This document shows, one piece after another, positions 47,013-59,419 of a DNA stretch of 64,000 nucleotides (positions within the stretch are counted from its first letter, which is position 1; every line of letters starts with the position of its first letter). The notes below the pieces were generated by a model, which saw nothing but the letters and a program-made list of their open reading frames with translations, ran no database searches and was not told the origin of the DNA. The stretch comes from Hypholoma sublateritium FD-334 SS-4 (lineage: Eukaryota > Basidiomycota > Agaricomycetes > Agaricales > Strophariaceae), in assembly GCA_000827495.1 (NCBI GenBank), contig KN817559.1, positions 163,381 through 227,380 of the forward strand, in the 5' to 3' direction. The translations under genes and the position numbers were made by a program.

Positions 47013-49574
47013 TTAGAGGGTATATCTAAAGTCCGGCGCCCTATCGCCCATCTCCCGCAACTGCTGGTTCGTGTACTTATTCTTCTCGCCACGCTCCAGG
47101 GCCTCCTTCTGCGCCGCGTCGCGCTGTTTGTTTATGCGCGTATACAACAGGACGACAGTCGGAACGGCAATAAACCCGATTCCAACGAACATTAGCTCCA
47201 CACCGTCTGCAAAGAAAAAAAAAATCAGCAAGCTGTGCCTATAACACAGGGAAGAGCGCTCACGCCCAATGATGAAACGCGGGGAATCCTGTTCACGGTA
47301 GATATTGGCTGCGATCGCCCCGGAGAAGTTGCCCACTCCTATGTGAAAGGCCATTCCAATCCCGCGCTTGTATTGTCCTGCGAGGTTGTTACCTAACCTA
47401 GTAAAATGTCAGCTTCCTAAACGAACTCGACGCACGAGAAATAGAAGATGTACTTACCAAGCAACGACACCGGGGAACGACGCGTAAGCTCCAGCAACGA
47501 CAAAGAATGTCCCGAAGTATTTCGCCCCACTCGATGCTTCCGAGATGTTGATGCTGAACCCAATCATCATCATAACAAGGGCAAGGCCAATGAAAGGCGA
47601 GCGCATCTTGATCTTATCGGAATAGTACGCGAACGTAAATAGTAGGATGGCTGTTTCATTTTATTGCAAAAAATGCTCAGAGTCAAGCAGAGAGGGATAA
47701 TAGAAGAATCTCACTCGCGAAGATATAAGGCGGAACTGTGAGCAATTGACTGATTGCCGCAGTGTGTCCAAAGTTTTTGATGATTGTCCTGTATAAGGGT
47801 GAAGCAAGGTTGAATTGGTGTCAAATTTATGACGAAAATGGGGATATCCCAACGAACGGGAGGAAAAGAGTTATCCCATAGACTGACAGAAAGGATAGAT
47901 ATTAAGTTAATTGAAAAGCCACATAATTGATAAACCATTCTTACGAGGGGCAATGACCGACATATATACGAGGATGTGCAGGTAGAGCTGTAATTCCAAA
48001 CCAAGTGAGCTGTTATATCTGTGTTAGGGAGATCGATGATTAATGTACCTGCCAGTCTGTTACTGCAGCCCAGAAATGGCGGGGCTCGAAATGTTCTTCC
48101 TCTCCAACGCTGGAGTTATCATACTCTAAGCAGATCCAGATAGAAAATTATCAGCTTGAGTTTTGTCATTGCATGATCAACTTCCTCACTCTTCTTGTGA
48201 ATTATAAACGCTCGCTCCTCGAGAGTAAGGAATGAAGCTGTGTCTGGGAAGTCGACAAGAACGAAGAACGCAAGGAAACCCACAGCAACGGTGGCGCATC
48301 CTTCCAAAATCTTGGCTCAAGGCGGACACCGTCAAAAACAACTCTTCCCGAGATCAACGATACAAGACAACTCACGAAGATCCATGACCATCCAAGGAGG
48401 CCCCGCGTACCGCTCATAAAGCTGATGCCAAACGCAAGGAGTCCGGAAAATGCGCCTGCTAGCGATGCAGCGCCGAAAAAGAGGCCGATACGAAGCTGGA
48501 GTTGATGGCGGGGGTACCATATACTCAAGCTACAGCAGATTCAGTAATTTAACCAATTCAAGAATCTAACCATTTACTAGTACACCACTCCCGGAAACAA
48601 ACCCGCTTCTGCAACGCCCAGACACACGCGCGTGCCAACCAATTGAGGGTATCTATTTATAGACGTCAAATCAGTGGTCGGTAATTCATTTGTTTTTGGC
48701 ACTGACGTTTTGACGAGTCCCATCAGCGTCCTGTTCGCTCAGTATATCAGTGATGGAGGTTATGTATTGCATAAAATGAGCACGAACATGATGATCCCCC
48801 ATACCAACTGGGTGAAAACAATGCTTAGTTTTCAACAACAAGAAAAGGATTTTCACGGAATCTCACTGTAATACCTGGAAGCCATCTAATTTTGGGATTG
48901 ACGAAATGCCGACGATAATAGCATGAGAGTGAACTGACCTGGATGGGCGGAGCTTCTTCAATACGAGACTGCGATACGAAATCAGAGGCAGGCAGGTGCT
49001 TGAGAATGTTTACACACTTGGCGGGACATTCGAACAGGCAATAAGGCTAGGTCGAAACAGGCGTTGGTAAAATATATGAGGAAATACGAATAGATGCTTA
49101 CAATGAAGTACATCGTCTACTCGGTGTTGTAAGAAATTAGAGGTTGCAGAGTCCACATTAGCAGCTACCTCACCAAAGCGATATTATATTGATTTCCAGT
49201 GAGGTTTAGTTGCGTCAAGAGGCCTTGGAGTTTCGCGTTCCCTGGACTTATATGAGTATCGCTTGAGGTGCATCTACAAGTAATTTACACACCGATATTT
49301 CCTATGAAAATGGTCAGTGGATATAAACAATCCGCCATGGAAATGAGATCCCACCTCGATCCAAGAACGACAACAGGTACATCAAGGAGAGAATAGGCAT
49401 TAACCTGAGATCCACTTTGCGCCATAGTTTTCGTTCTTCTTCTTCGGTGAGAGTGGGCGGTGGAGGTAGTTTAGATTCGCCTCCGAAATCCACGCCTTCC
49501 ACAGTAGAGGCCGTATCAATGTCCTGCTTTGTATCTTCTTTAACGGAAGTCGAATTAGTCTTCTCGAGAGACAT
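47013..49574 (-). CDS. MFS transporter, allantoate-permease (Dal5/anion:cation symporter) family
   Basis: The start is the second ATG of the first exon (49574, MSLEKTNSTSVKEDT); the first ATG would add five residues. The cytosolic head is followed by KVDLRLMPILSLMYLLSFLD, then RGNIGNAK-type and ALTMYFIPYCLFECPA segments (49200-49080). Membrane segments continue through many small exons (LRIGLFFGAASLAGAFSGLL near 48440-48510). The C-terminal half holds FHIGVGNFSGAIAANIY (about 47290-47350), VGIGFIAVPTVVLLYTRIN and the family-typical tail LREMGDRAPDFRYTL, ending at 47013. Roughly twelve introns. These carriers are plasma-membrane symporters for organic anions such as allantoate, nicotinate or pantothenate; the substrate is not predictable from sequence alone. 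Internal exon joints between 47350 and 48900 are approximate. Confidence 0.85.
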
Positions 49575-50837
49575 GGTGGGCGAGAGCAAGAAGCTGAGAA
49601 AGACCCCTAGGTTGAGAAGCGCTTTTCAGTGAATACAATATCCAATGGAGATAGCCACATTGCAGGCAAGCATTCAAGGCCTACCTTTGGCCTACCTTGG
49701 TGCTTCTCACGTAGCTGAGAGACACGATAAAGAAATTAGAACAATCTATTTCTGCCCCTCGAGTAAGTCACAAGGGCACAGACCAAGGCAGGCGAACGTA
49801 TTCGATCATCAGTAGATCAACATTTGGTGGGGAAACATGACGCGATGCGGAGCAAATTGTTGGGCGGGGAAGTAATGTGGGGAACATCGGGCACCTCCAC
49901 TGCCGACTGCCAGAATGTTGCCTAGAATTGCAACTTGTAGCCTGTCGTGGTTTCTTCAATAGCCGACTTTCAAGTCTCAATATGCTTTTGGCGCTTTGGT
50001 ACCACAGACATCGCTCCCAAATTTAGCCCCGACGGGTACTCCTGGAAGCTGCCTATCTGTACGATTTTGAGAAATTGAGTGATACTTATCCTTTTAGCCA
50101 ACTTTTAGTTAATTAGCAGTCAAGAGGTGAACAAGTTGCGTAAGATGGTGTAAGAGGCCTTGAGGACTTGGCTTTGGTTGAACGAAGAGGTCGCGAAGAG
50201 GAGTATATGAGCGGAGAGCAAGAGGTGGCCGGCGAATTCACTCGCTGGCATGTCGGACCGGGGGCTACCGGAGGTTGACATGGGCTCCGCACGATATGTA
50301 ATATTTGAGTAGAACCAAAGTAAGTAGAACCGCACTCATCCATGCAGTGGTGATTGAGTGTTGAACAAAGGAGATAATTAACTTGAAGTACTTGCCGACG
50401 CAACGAGATTGTTGTTGTCGGAATTGCCGCCACTGGGTCGCGCTGCCGCAAGCGTTGGGGCCCGGGGAGGCCCGGGGGCCGGCGGCACCGGGATGATTTT
50501 TAATATTAGAAGTGGTCGGTCGACGACTTTTACGGTCAGCTCCATCATGATGTTCTTTTCGTAAGTATCAGAGAATGATATAGATACCCTAAGCAAGTAC
50601 CGTCATCTATCACGGTGTCCCCATCTGATGTGATAACTGACCATTTTCCTGTAATAAGACTGCAGGCATAAACGAGTTTTGAGTTCAGGAATCAGGAGCA
50701 CGACCACGTACCAAAAAGAGTATCTCTGTATACTACTCAAATCCAATTGGCGCCTATGCCAGCTTTATTTCGTCTTCCACTTGGCTTTCGCGTTCTACAA
50801 TTAGCACATCTGGGCCGTCATAGGCCGCCGCCACCTC
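49575..50837. other. Intergenic, 1.26 kb, possible small gene not resolved
   Basis: Between the MFS gene (-) and the NTase-like gene (+). The minus strand at 50110-50660 has splice-like signals and fragments such as KWSVITSDGDTVIDD (about 50610-50660) and MMELTVKVVDRPLLILKIIP (about 50490-50550), but I could not join them in one frame. A very GC-rich patch (50458-50496) lies in between. It may be an unrecognised small gene or chance. Confidence 0.4.
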
Positions 50838-52589
50838 GTGGTCAATGCGGCACCCATGTGGGGCAAGGCTCCGACCGTCGACCTCCTTCGGCCCACTCAC
50901 AGCTTACTCCAGTACCACCATCGTGGTTTACTAAGAATGGGCGGGAAGAATCATAGGCGTATCATCCTTTCCAATGGCGCCCATGCTATCGTCGACTCGC
51001 TCCGCCGTTGGGAGATTAAATGCATTCTCATATCGGATATAGCAGCACATCTGCTGGGAAGTGGTTCCGTTCCAAAGGTATGCATATGAGCTCCCATGCC
51101 ACAGAACTGTGAACATAGCTAACAAGCTCACTCAGGATATCAAGATTGTGATTATGCCCTCATATGAAGGGTGCATATCGAAGGAAAAGGTTGCCGCGCT
51201 GCTCGTTGAAGACAATCCCGTCATGTTTCGGGTTCGCTACAGGAAGGACAAGACTACTGTTCTCAGCTATTTCGATTCCGTCGTCAAACCCCCGAAGAAA
51301 ACATGGTGCGATATCGAATTGATAAATGTCCGCAATCCACCTCCCCCGGAATACACCATGGAGCACATCAAGAATGTCAACGGTTTACCTGTGGGATCAA
51401 TGCTCCCCCTTGTCATCGACAAGTTTCGCACGTTATTTTTGGCCTATCATTCAAACAATCGCAGCCTTCCCCCGACGAATGTTAATTACAAAAGGTTCAA
51501 GAAACTTTTGACTAGGTCGTCAATAAACTGGGACCACGGACACGAGTCATTTCGCCAAGAAGCGCTACGAAATCTCTTCGAAGCATCTTCAATATTCCCG
51601 GAACTTTCTCCTCAACTGTCGAAATTAATCCAGGAATGTCGCAGGGCATCATCACTACGCCAGGACGCGCCTCCAAATATGCAGATGCTGGACCGGAGCA
51701 ACGACGGCGACGGCGACGGCGATCGACTTGAATCTAACTCGCCGGAGATACCACTGGTGGAGAAATTGCTCTTAGAAAAATCCATAGCGCCGCTGGTGGC
51801 CGTGCCACAGCTGGAACCGCCGGATCGAGGGGCCACCCACGATGTATTCCGCACCGAAGTCATCTACCTCATCGCAAAACAGGTTGTGAAGGTTGTTCAC
51901 CAGACTGGCGCAGAGTGCGCTCTGTTCGGTAGCTTGGCATGCTATTTATATGGGAATATTAGGCCCCCAAACGTAAGAGTCATCTCTTTTTTTAGGTCTG
52001 GATGACTCTAACATCTCGGGCTGCGCAGGACATCGACCTCATCGTGTTCCCCAGTTCAGAAGCACCGTTTGATGCCGAGAAAGCCAAGCGAGACATCGCT
52101 GAAATGGATCCGGTTAATTTCCGCTTGGAGTCACCGAGGGATCCGACCGCGACCTATCGAGTGCTTTATTTCGTCGTTGACGAGGGTATGGCGCCCCCGC
52201 ACACATTTCACAAGAACAAATGCAAGATCGACGTTCTCGTACCCCCTCTCCTGCACCTCCCCTACTTGTCGGCCGCTGAAATCAAACACCGCGGCGAACT
52301 TCCTGTCGTTCCATTTCCTCTTCTGCTTCTGCAGAAGCTTCAAGGGTGGGACGACCACAGGCGTATGAAGGAGTACTATAAGTTCGAAAAACATGTGACG
52401 GACGCAGTTGACGTGCAGTGTTTATTGGAACTCGAACATGTGGTCTCCTTGCGGTTCGCGCGCCCATGGAACAGCTCGGCTCTGTTCAGTCCGAAATTCA
52501 TGCACTTGTCGAGGCAAAGAATCCGGGATTTCTCTCATATATATCCAGAATCCGCGGCTGAGTGGATCCGACTTGGGTTCACGATTTGA
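50838..52589 (+). CDS. Uncharacterised protein with two tandem nucleotidyltransferase-like modules
   Basis: The start is uncertain (50838 or 50934 in frame; a frame from 50747 cannot be joined without an unseen intron). Module 1 reads HAIVDSLRRWEIKCILISDI, LLGSGSVPK, then after an intron (about 51079-51135) DIKIVIMPSYEGC and TWCDIELINV. Module 2 (from about 51860) reads IAKQVVKVVHQTGAECALFG, SLACYLYGNIRPPN, intron (51974-52027), DIDLIVFPSSEAPFD, KCKIDVLVPP and LLLLQKLQGWDDHR. Module 2 fits the NTase pattern G-S-x(n)-D-x-D with a third Asp in KIDVL; module 1 has lost it (S-D for G-S, D-I-K for D-I-D). A linker of about 100 residues contains a GDGDGD tract. The domain call is by pattern. Function unknown; nucleotide transfer is possible only for module 2. 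Confidence 0.7.
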
Positions 52590-53476
52590 CATTTGACAAT
52601 CTCACTCAGTGCGCCACCTACAGATCCTTTCAATAAATTGGTCAATATCTTGAACAAGGGCCAATAACATCGCATCGTTTGTGTAAACCTCTCCTTTGTA
52701 CTTTTATATTATGTTCATATCTATATATTTTGTACATGTATTTTTTTGTAGTTCTATGTACCTTGGTTGTTGCATGGCGGTACGAGCAGTTGTACTTACT
52801 GATAATACGTGTAATTATAATTATATATCCCTATCACTTGCGCAGAGCACTGGTAGGTTATCCAGGCGAGGCCTTCATGGCCGTCGCATGCTGCTCAATA
52901 GCTGCCATATGTACCCATGTGGTCTTCGCAGCGGCTGCGACCGAATGTAATGGGCTCGCCAGACTAGCCGGAGACATAAGTGCGATGCGCAGCAATTTCA
53001 ATTCGAAACCCGTTCCACCTACGTAATACAACTGGGGGCTCTTCTAGGTTCGAATGCTCCTGGTTAAATAAATCAAGGTAAAATCGTATAGTTTACGTAT
53101 AATCATAATTGGTGAACGCGCCCCTCTGCAACGAGTCTGGACTTGGCTCAGTTGACGGTCACAGTTGAGCGCGACTCATACTTAATCGTACTGATTTCTT
53201 CAAACATCCTGCAAGGGCCGACCTTCAAGCTTCAATCTGTGTGTTGGTTGACGTTGATGAATGTTTGATAGATCGCTCACTTCTTTGACGGGGCCATAGG
53301 GGCGGGCATTGGTGGACTGGCACATTTGTCAGATTCGCTTACACCACGTCGGTTAGCCAAACATCCATTGCGGTGGCTTTACTATACATTTCGTTCCCTG
53401 TTTAAACGACGACTCGTCAGATGAGGGTTTCATTTCCCATCGCCTTTCCACTACGCTTCATACCTGACGGCCGCTC
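52590..53476. other. Intergenic, 0.9 kb
   Basis: AT-rich 3' flank of the NTase-like gene with T-rich tracts near 52700-52760, and the promoter of the first DUF3533 gene. The 115-codon frame at 52679-53026 is low-complexity and hydrophobic at its start; I do not support it. Confidence 0.55.
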
Positions 53477-55491
53477 ATGTCCGCCTCATTGATGTCAACA
53501 CCCTCATCGTCTCACAATGAAAAGCGGAAGGCCCACGCACTGGTGCAGAGTGCTAAATTCCTCGACGATTCGAAGGGGGCAACAGCAGCGCGCGCTATAT
53601 ACCTAAAAATATTCTTTGGAGGATGTGTGATGATCCTTGTGCTTATATTTGGCATCATGTCGATCTTCTGGGGGTCGCTTTGGAAGATCCCCGCTCACAA
53701 CCTGCCTGGTTGGATAGTGGTGAGTTGAATATATTCCAATGGCCTCTTTATGGACATCGATTTACGATCTTGACTCGAAGGATTTCGACGGAGAGATTAT
53801 AGGGAAAGGTGTATCTCAAGCTCTAAGCATTCCTTCCGCCCTATCTAAAGTGACATGGATGGTCATGCCTGCCTCAAACTTTCCGGGGGGACCAGTAGAG
53901 GTTGGAGCAGCCGTATTAGAGGAACGTACCTGGATGGCTATTATAAGTGCGCTTTAACTTCTTTTCTATAAATATTGGTCTTCGCCTGACGCAATGATAG
54001 TCAACGAAGGATCAACTTCGAGGCTCAACCAATCTTTAAACTCACCGAATCCGACATATAACGGTTCTCAAGCCATTACTGTCTTTGGTGTTGAGGCCAG
54101 GAATGAAAATGCATAGTAAGCGCTACATTTCTCTCGAGATACTTGGCCTGATATACATACATTCGGACTCTTTTGCAGTCGAATTATCCTTCGTCCAACC
54201 GTCAGTCCACTAGCCCAATAACAATTGTTGAGGTACTAATTAATTTACGCTGTCTGTGCAGGTACAAGCTACCCTAGATGCAATCTCAAGAGGATTTGCG
54301 AACCAAGTCGCTCAGCAGGCGGCCAATCTTTCCAATCTCCCAGCTATTCTCGCAACTTCACCGCAGACCATTACAGCTCCTATCGCATACGAGCTTGTAA
54401 ATTTGGCCCCTTTTGACATCCCGGTGTGCGTAACAATTAGATCTGATATTTTCCCTCCTTGGCTCATTTACGTCGAAGTGCTACGGCAGTGACATTTGTT
54501 GGCCTCATTTACCAAGTTATTCTCTCATTCTTCATAGTGGTACGTACCCTCACCCATACTTCCTCTGGTGCCAGCTCACCATCAAGTGTGAATAGATGAT
54601 TGGGCAGGCTGCACGAGATTCAGCTGGGCTTACGGATGGCTTGGAGACGGGATCTTTGATTTCACTCCGCATGATTTCGTCTTTCACAGCCTACTTCTTT
54701 CTTTCGGTGGGTCTTGTTCTCACTCGATGTTTTCTCTGACAATTTCTGATTGTACGCTTCCTTTAGCTGTTTTATTGCCTATTGAGCTTGGCATTCCAGT
54801 TGAACTTCAGTCACAAGTGGGCCATTTTTACTCGCCTTTGCTACACTTCATTCACATTACTCCAGGTTTGGAAGTTCAGGGTTTTTGGTCTTTTGGATGC
54901 TCAATTACGTAGGGATGCTCGCACTGTATGCTCACTTCCAGTTCGCAAAATCTGAAATGGAATACTAACAAAAGGTGTTTCTAGAGGACTAGCCCTTGAG
55001 TCGCTGATCACCCTCCTGACGGTGAAATTTATCCCATTCTTCATGTTAACGTGGATCATCAGTGCGTTGCACTATTTACTGCATTCGGTGTTTTGTGTGA
55101 TCTGACATACGAAATTCTTCACAGCCAACGTCTCCGTATGCACGTTCCCAATTGAAGTGCTACCCAACTTCTATAGATATGGTTACGCTATGCCATTCTA
55201 CAATGTCTCACGGGCAATGCGCACAATTGTTTTCGGTACCAAGAACAGAGGTGCGTTGGACAACGGTCATGTGCCACTGGCATATATCGTTACTGATTTT
55301 GTGTGCGCCGTGTAGTTGGGTTCTCTTTTGGCATACTCGTTGTATGGATTTCGGTCTCATGTATTACGCTCCCACTCATTCAATGGCTTGTACGGAGACG
55401 ACCACAATCACTGCCTACGACCTTCCAGGACGATGTGCGAGAAGGAGAAGAAGAAGAATACACTGTGGCAACTAAGAAGGCCGTTGCATAA
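53477..55491 (+). CDS. DUF3533/SNG1-like membrane protein, copy 1
   Basis: The start at 53477 gives MSASLMSTPSSSHNEKRK, a short cytosolic head, then a membrane segment (FFGGCVMILVLIFGIMSIFW) followed by GSLWKIPAHNLPGWIV. After an intron comes DFDGEIIGKGVSQAL, and an extracytosolic domain ends AITVFGVEARNENA. Exons from 54262 read QATLDAISRGFANQVAQQAA and PIAYELVNLAPFDIPVAT. The C-terminal half has about five membrane segments (VTFVGLIYQVILSFFIV; SSFTAYFFLSLFYCLLSLAF; a last segment near 55318-55395). It ends in a charged tail, EGEEEEYTVATKKAVA. The layout (one TM, a large loop, then a TM cluster) matches DUF3533, whose yeast member SNG1 affects nitrosoguanidine resistance and membrane asymmetry. 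About ten introns. A tandem copy follows. Confidence 0.82.
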
Positions 55492-56851
55492 ACAATAACA
55501 ATCTGCCTTCCAGGAGTACGAGTCCTTGGAGTATACCAGTGTGACCCACAAAGCAATTTGTTTATATCCCCACCTCAATTAATTAGCATTTATTAGCATC
55601 CATATCATCACTTCGTATTAGTACCTCGAGTCGTTATTTGATGTGTAGTTACCTAGACCGTGACGAAAGGGGGCGGTAAGTTCTAAACTAATTTGATTTC
55701 TCTGTTTCTCTTCTATTTTAAAATCTATTTTGCCTCGGACATATCGTTTGTGGGCAGGTACAAGACGGCAAATCTTTCAGAGGAAAGGACAGGCGCCTGC
55801 AGTTATATATTCTCCTTTTAGGAAACTATAAATAGACACCCAATCGTGAATTCACCGTAGTTGCCGGACACGCACGAGAGTCGAGACCGCAACGAGACCG
55901 CGCATCGTGTATAAGTAAGTAGGAGCATGTAGGTAGCGGCGGAAAAAATCCACTTTGAAACCACGGACCGATCTATACTTAGTGGAAATCAAGCAAGGGA
56001 GAAAATGGCGAGATTTGCTGGATCTGGGAGGTAAGTAGTAAAATGGATCAGTGACTCGGACAAGACTCGGACCCACCCTGACCCATCCCCGTACCACTTT
56101 CCTCGCTCATGTCGTCACGGTGCTTCGTGGGAAACTACGGATGCGGTTCCAAACTTACCGTTCGCGCATCACTTTGGGCAATGCTGAGTCACCTACCAGC
56201 ATTGGAGGTAGTAACCAGATAATTTGTCATGCAATGTGTAATCAAAAAAGCAGATTGCAAGCAGGTTGTAAGTATCTCGGAAGTACAGAAGACTTACTCT
56301 ACTTATTAAATATTTACAAGCCTTGATCACCGCAAGATCGTCGCATAGAAAGGCGACAGAAAAGCGAGGGAGCAAGGGGCGACTCGACTTAACATATATA
56401 TAGGCATAACCACAATCATAAGTACACTGGTCGTTTGGCTGTACAGGGTTATACTGTATTTTTTCTGTATTTACAGTCAAGTGATTGATGATGAGTCGGC
56501 ATGGTCGAGACTAGACACGCGATAGACACGCGTAGCTTGATCATTGCGGACCAGAATGAGATTATCAAAAGTATTTAAATGTTTGTCCTGTGCCGACCGG
56601 CTGCACCAAGACGGGGAACTAGAGGTGCTAATGGAGATAAAGGTTAACTGATCTTCCGATTATTCATTCGATTTGCTAATTTTAAGGTTACGGATCGACA
56701 GACTACGTCGTAGCCGACATCGACCCAATACCAACATCGTTTAAATGAACTGGCAGATGTCAATATGCACACTCACCCGCTCACCTTCCCTTACTACACT
56801 AAACGCCCGCAGGCTCCTCATCCTATTTCATTCGGAACCAGACACAAAAAC
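55492..56851. other. Intergenic, 1.36 kb, between tandem DUF3533 genes
   Basis: AT-rich, no supported gene. The 10-bp palindrome CAGGCGCCTG occurs near 55790 and again near 59107, on the two sides of the second DUF3533 gene; with so short a motif this may be chance. Confidence 0.5.
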
Positions 56852-58808
56852 ATGGATAAACTATCAGAAAATGAAAATCTGTCAAGCGAAGCGCCCTCCA
56901 CTCTTTCTATGGCCTTCATCGTTCCGGCGGCTCAATCAGAGGCGGCCGACAATGACGCAAGACCCTTCTCTCAAAATGTCTGGGGCAGCGGCCAGCAATT
57001 AGCGCGCGCTCGTACTCTCTATTTCAAGACGGTCATTCCCGGTGTATTTTTGGTCACATTCATCATATTCGCAATTTTTTCGATATTCTGGGGCGCACTT
57101 TGGAAAGTACCAGCGCACCCTTTGGATGGATGGATTGTTGTATGTACTTCGCGTTTTTCCACAACGGCCATATCTCACCGATTCTATGCAGGATTTCGAC
57201 GGAGGCGAGGTTGGCCAGGCCATTATGCAGGGATTGACGACATTACCGGAAAGTACAATCAAGTGGATTGTGGTTCCTGCCACTCAGTTCCCGGAGGGAG
57301 TCACAGGTCTTATACACGCGGTCGAAGACGAACAAGCGTGGGTCGCTGTTGCTAGTGCGTCTTCCTTGTTTCCAGGTCGTGGTCACATAATTCACCTGGA
57401 TTTTAAAGTCAATGAACAGTCCACCCAGCGCTTGGAGAGCTCTGTATCCAATCCGAGCGCATTATATGATGGAACCTTGGCCGTGTCAATCCTCGGAGTC
57501 GAAGCTCGCAATGAAAATGCATAGTATGTTTTGAAGTCATTCTGAGTTTGCACTATTATAAATCACTTTCTTACATCAACAGTCGAAATTTCCTTGCTCC
57601 TGCAGTCAGTCATGTTTCAATCAATTTATTCTCTCATACTTACAAATTTTTAAACCCGTAGGTTCAAAGTTACGTGACCGCCGTTACACACGACTTCAAC
57701 GTCGGATTTGTATCACGGCTCTCGTCAGTGGATAATCTGTCGTCTCTCTTGTCTATATCCCCACAGACAGTGGTCAGTCCAGTATCACATAAATTCATGA
57801 ATCTGTTACTGTTTTCTCAACCTGTGTACGCCTTTCACCCGCCGGCTTACTTTTTAAAACATTAATGTAGACTTTACAGTGCCACCGCCGCCTCCTTTGT
57901 TGGCCTTATTTTCTTGTTGATCATGTCTTTTTTAGTGGTGGTGAGTGTGTCTTATTGTTGATGTTAAATGGCCCTATTTTCTCAGATTTCGGCAGGCTGT
58001 ATCCAATTCTGCAAGAATGACCTCCGGACTGGCTCGTCTGCTTACGCTAAGATCGTTGCTCGCCTTCCGACTGTTGTCATCTTTCACAACTTATTTCTTC
58101 CTGTCGGTAAGTCCTATGTATTCTCAAGAAGTTCGCGATTTAAAATACCGTCAATATTAAGTTGTGTTATTCTCTTCTGAACCTCGCTTTCAAGCTCGAC
58201 GTGTATCACACGTACGTTATCATAGGAGCCTTTCAAATTGCATCTAACTTTGCATACAGGTTTGGAAAGAGCGGTTTTCTTGTTTTCTGGATGGGAGCTT
58301 GGGTCTACATGCTTGCAGTGTGGGTGTTAAATTTTATGAAAGAATCGCCGGCTCACTATATGTTAATCGTCCCAGAGGACTTGCATTAGAATCCCTCATT
58401 GTTCTGCTCAAACAATTCATCGCATTTTTCCTGATCACATGGATCATTGGTGCGTACATCAACCACCTTCTGTCTTTCTTGTCTAATTTATTCCCACTTC
58501 AGTCAATGTTTCCATAAATCTATTCCCGCTCGAGGTTCTTCCGCGCTTTTTCCACTATGGATATGGAGCTCCTTTCTATAGCTTCAATAAAATTATTAGG
58601 ACTGTCGTGTTCGGCACGAAGAATGATGGTAAGACCTCGAGCTCTAGTGTTCAAGCTTCTATCCTCACTTATATTTCTAGTTGGACTACACTTTGGCGTG
58701 CTCATCGTATGGGTCGCCATTTCGTGCACCACTCTTGTTGTAATCCAATGGAACGAGAGAAGACTAGAGATCCGTGACATGGAGCAGAAAATAAAGTCAA
58801 AGAACTAG
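56852..58808 (+). CDS. DUF3533/SNG1-like membrane protein, copy 2
   Basis: The start is taken as ATG 56852 (MDKLSENENLSSEAPST); an in-frame upstream ATG at 56765 adds 29 residues. The plan is the same as copy 1: membrane segment GVFLVTFIIFAIFSIFWGAL, then WKVPAHPLDGWIV, intron, DFDGGEVGQAIMQGLTTLPE, IKWIVVPATQFPEGV, and a loop ending LAVSILGVEARNENA. Exons from 57662 read VQSYVTAVTHDFNVGFVS. The C-terminal membrane cluster runs through 57900-58790, with a final segment HFGVLIVWVAISCTTLVVIQ and a charged end DMEQKIKSKN. The head is longer than in copy 1. Exon order and boundary positions (after GWIV, after NENA) match copy 1, which supports tandem duplication. Function is inferred only from the family. 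Confidence 0.82.
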
Positions 58809-59419
58809 TCACATCTATCCCAAGAGTACTTATTTCTGGCGGGTTCTGTTACTAGACTCAAAATTTCGTCGGACGCTGGAAGCCTCGCTGCCTGTCTTTA
58901 GAGCATGTAATTTCTCGGTGCTTATAATGTACACCAAGTATAATGTCGTAAATATTCCATATGTACCATACATGCATATAATAGCTAGTTAAATAGAAAA
59001 CCATTCTAATCACGTCATAGCGAGGGTATGGTACTATGATTCTCACCTCAGTGTCGAAACGTGTAAGCTTCAAGTTGGTAGCAGCGGAAACAGGCCAACC
59101 CGGAGGCAGGCGCCTGACAAAGTGCAGGCGGAGATTGAGTGACAGGTGAGCCTATGTGATCTTTTCTGTTTTTAAAGTAAATCTATGACTTGGACTATTC
59201 ATGCGTACCAGAATACCAATTACTACTTAGTCTTGACTTAGTCAGATCCTTCATTTTCTTCAGAACAACTTGAAGCTGCGCGCGCCAACGGATGAAAATC
59301 TCAATAAGGGAATTATAGACACGTGACTCCAGAGACCCCACAGAATCGGCCGCCATGCGTGATACAACGACAACGACCAGCCTCTTGCTCCCTACTACCC
59401 GTCCGCAATTGTCGTACCA
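58809..59419. other. Intergenic, 0.6 kb, P1 upstream region
   Basis: Holds the 3' flank of DUF3533 copy 2 and the P1 promoter. No supported ORF; CAGGCGCCTG at about 59106-59115. Confidence 0.6.

Noticed and set aside
52679..53026. 115-codon open frame after the NTase-like gene
   Set aside because: The start is a T-rich low-complexity tract in a 3' flank; no conserved motif.
53040..53065. GGTTCGAATG motif like a tRNA T-loop
   Set aside because: The flanking bases do not form a T-stem or acceptor stem and no D-arm lies at the right distance.
55790..59115. CAGGCGCCTG palindrome on both sides of DUF3533 copy 2, as a possible mobile-element boundary
   Set aside because: The shared motif is only 10 bp, flanking bases differ, and no longer repeat or target-site duplication is visible.
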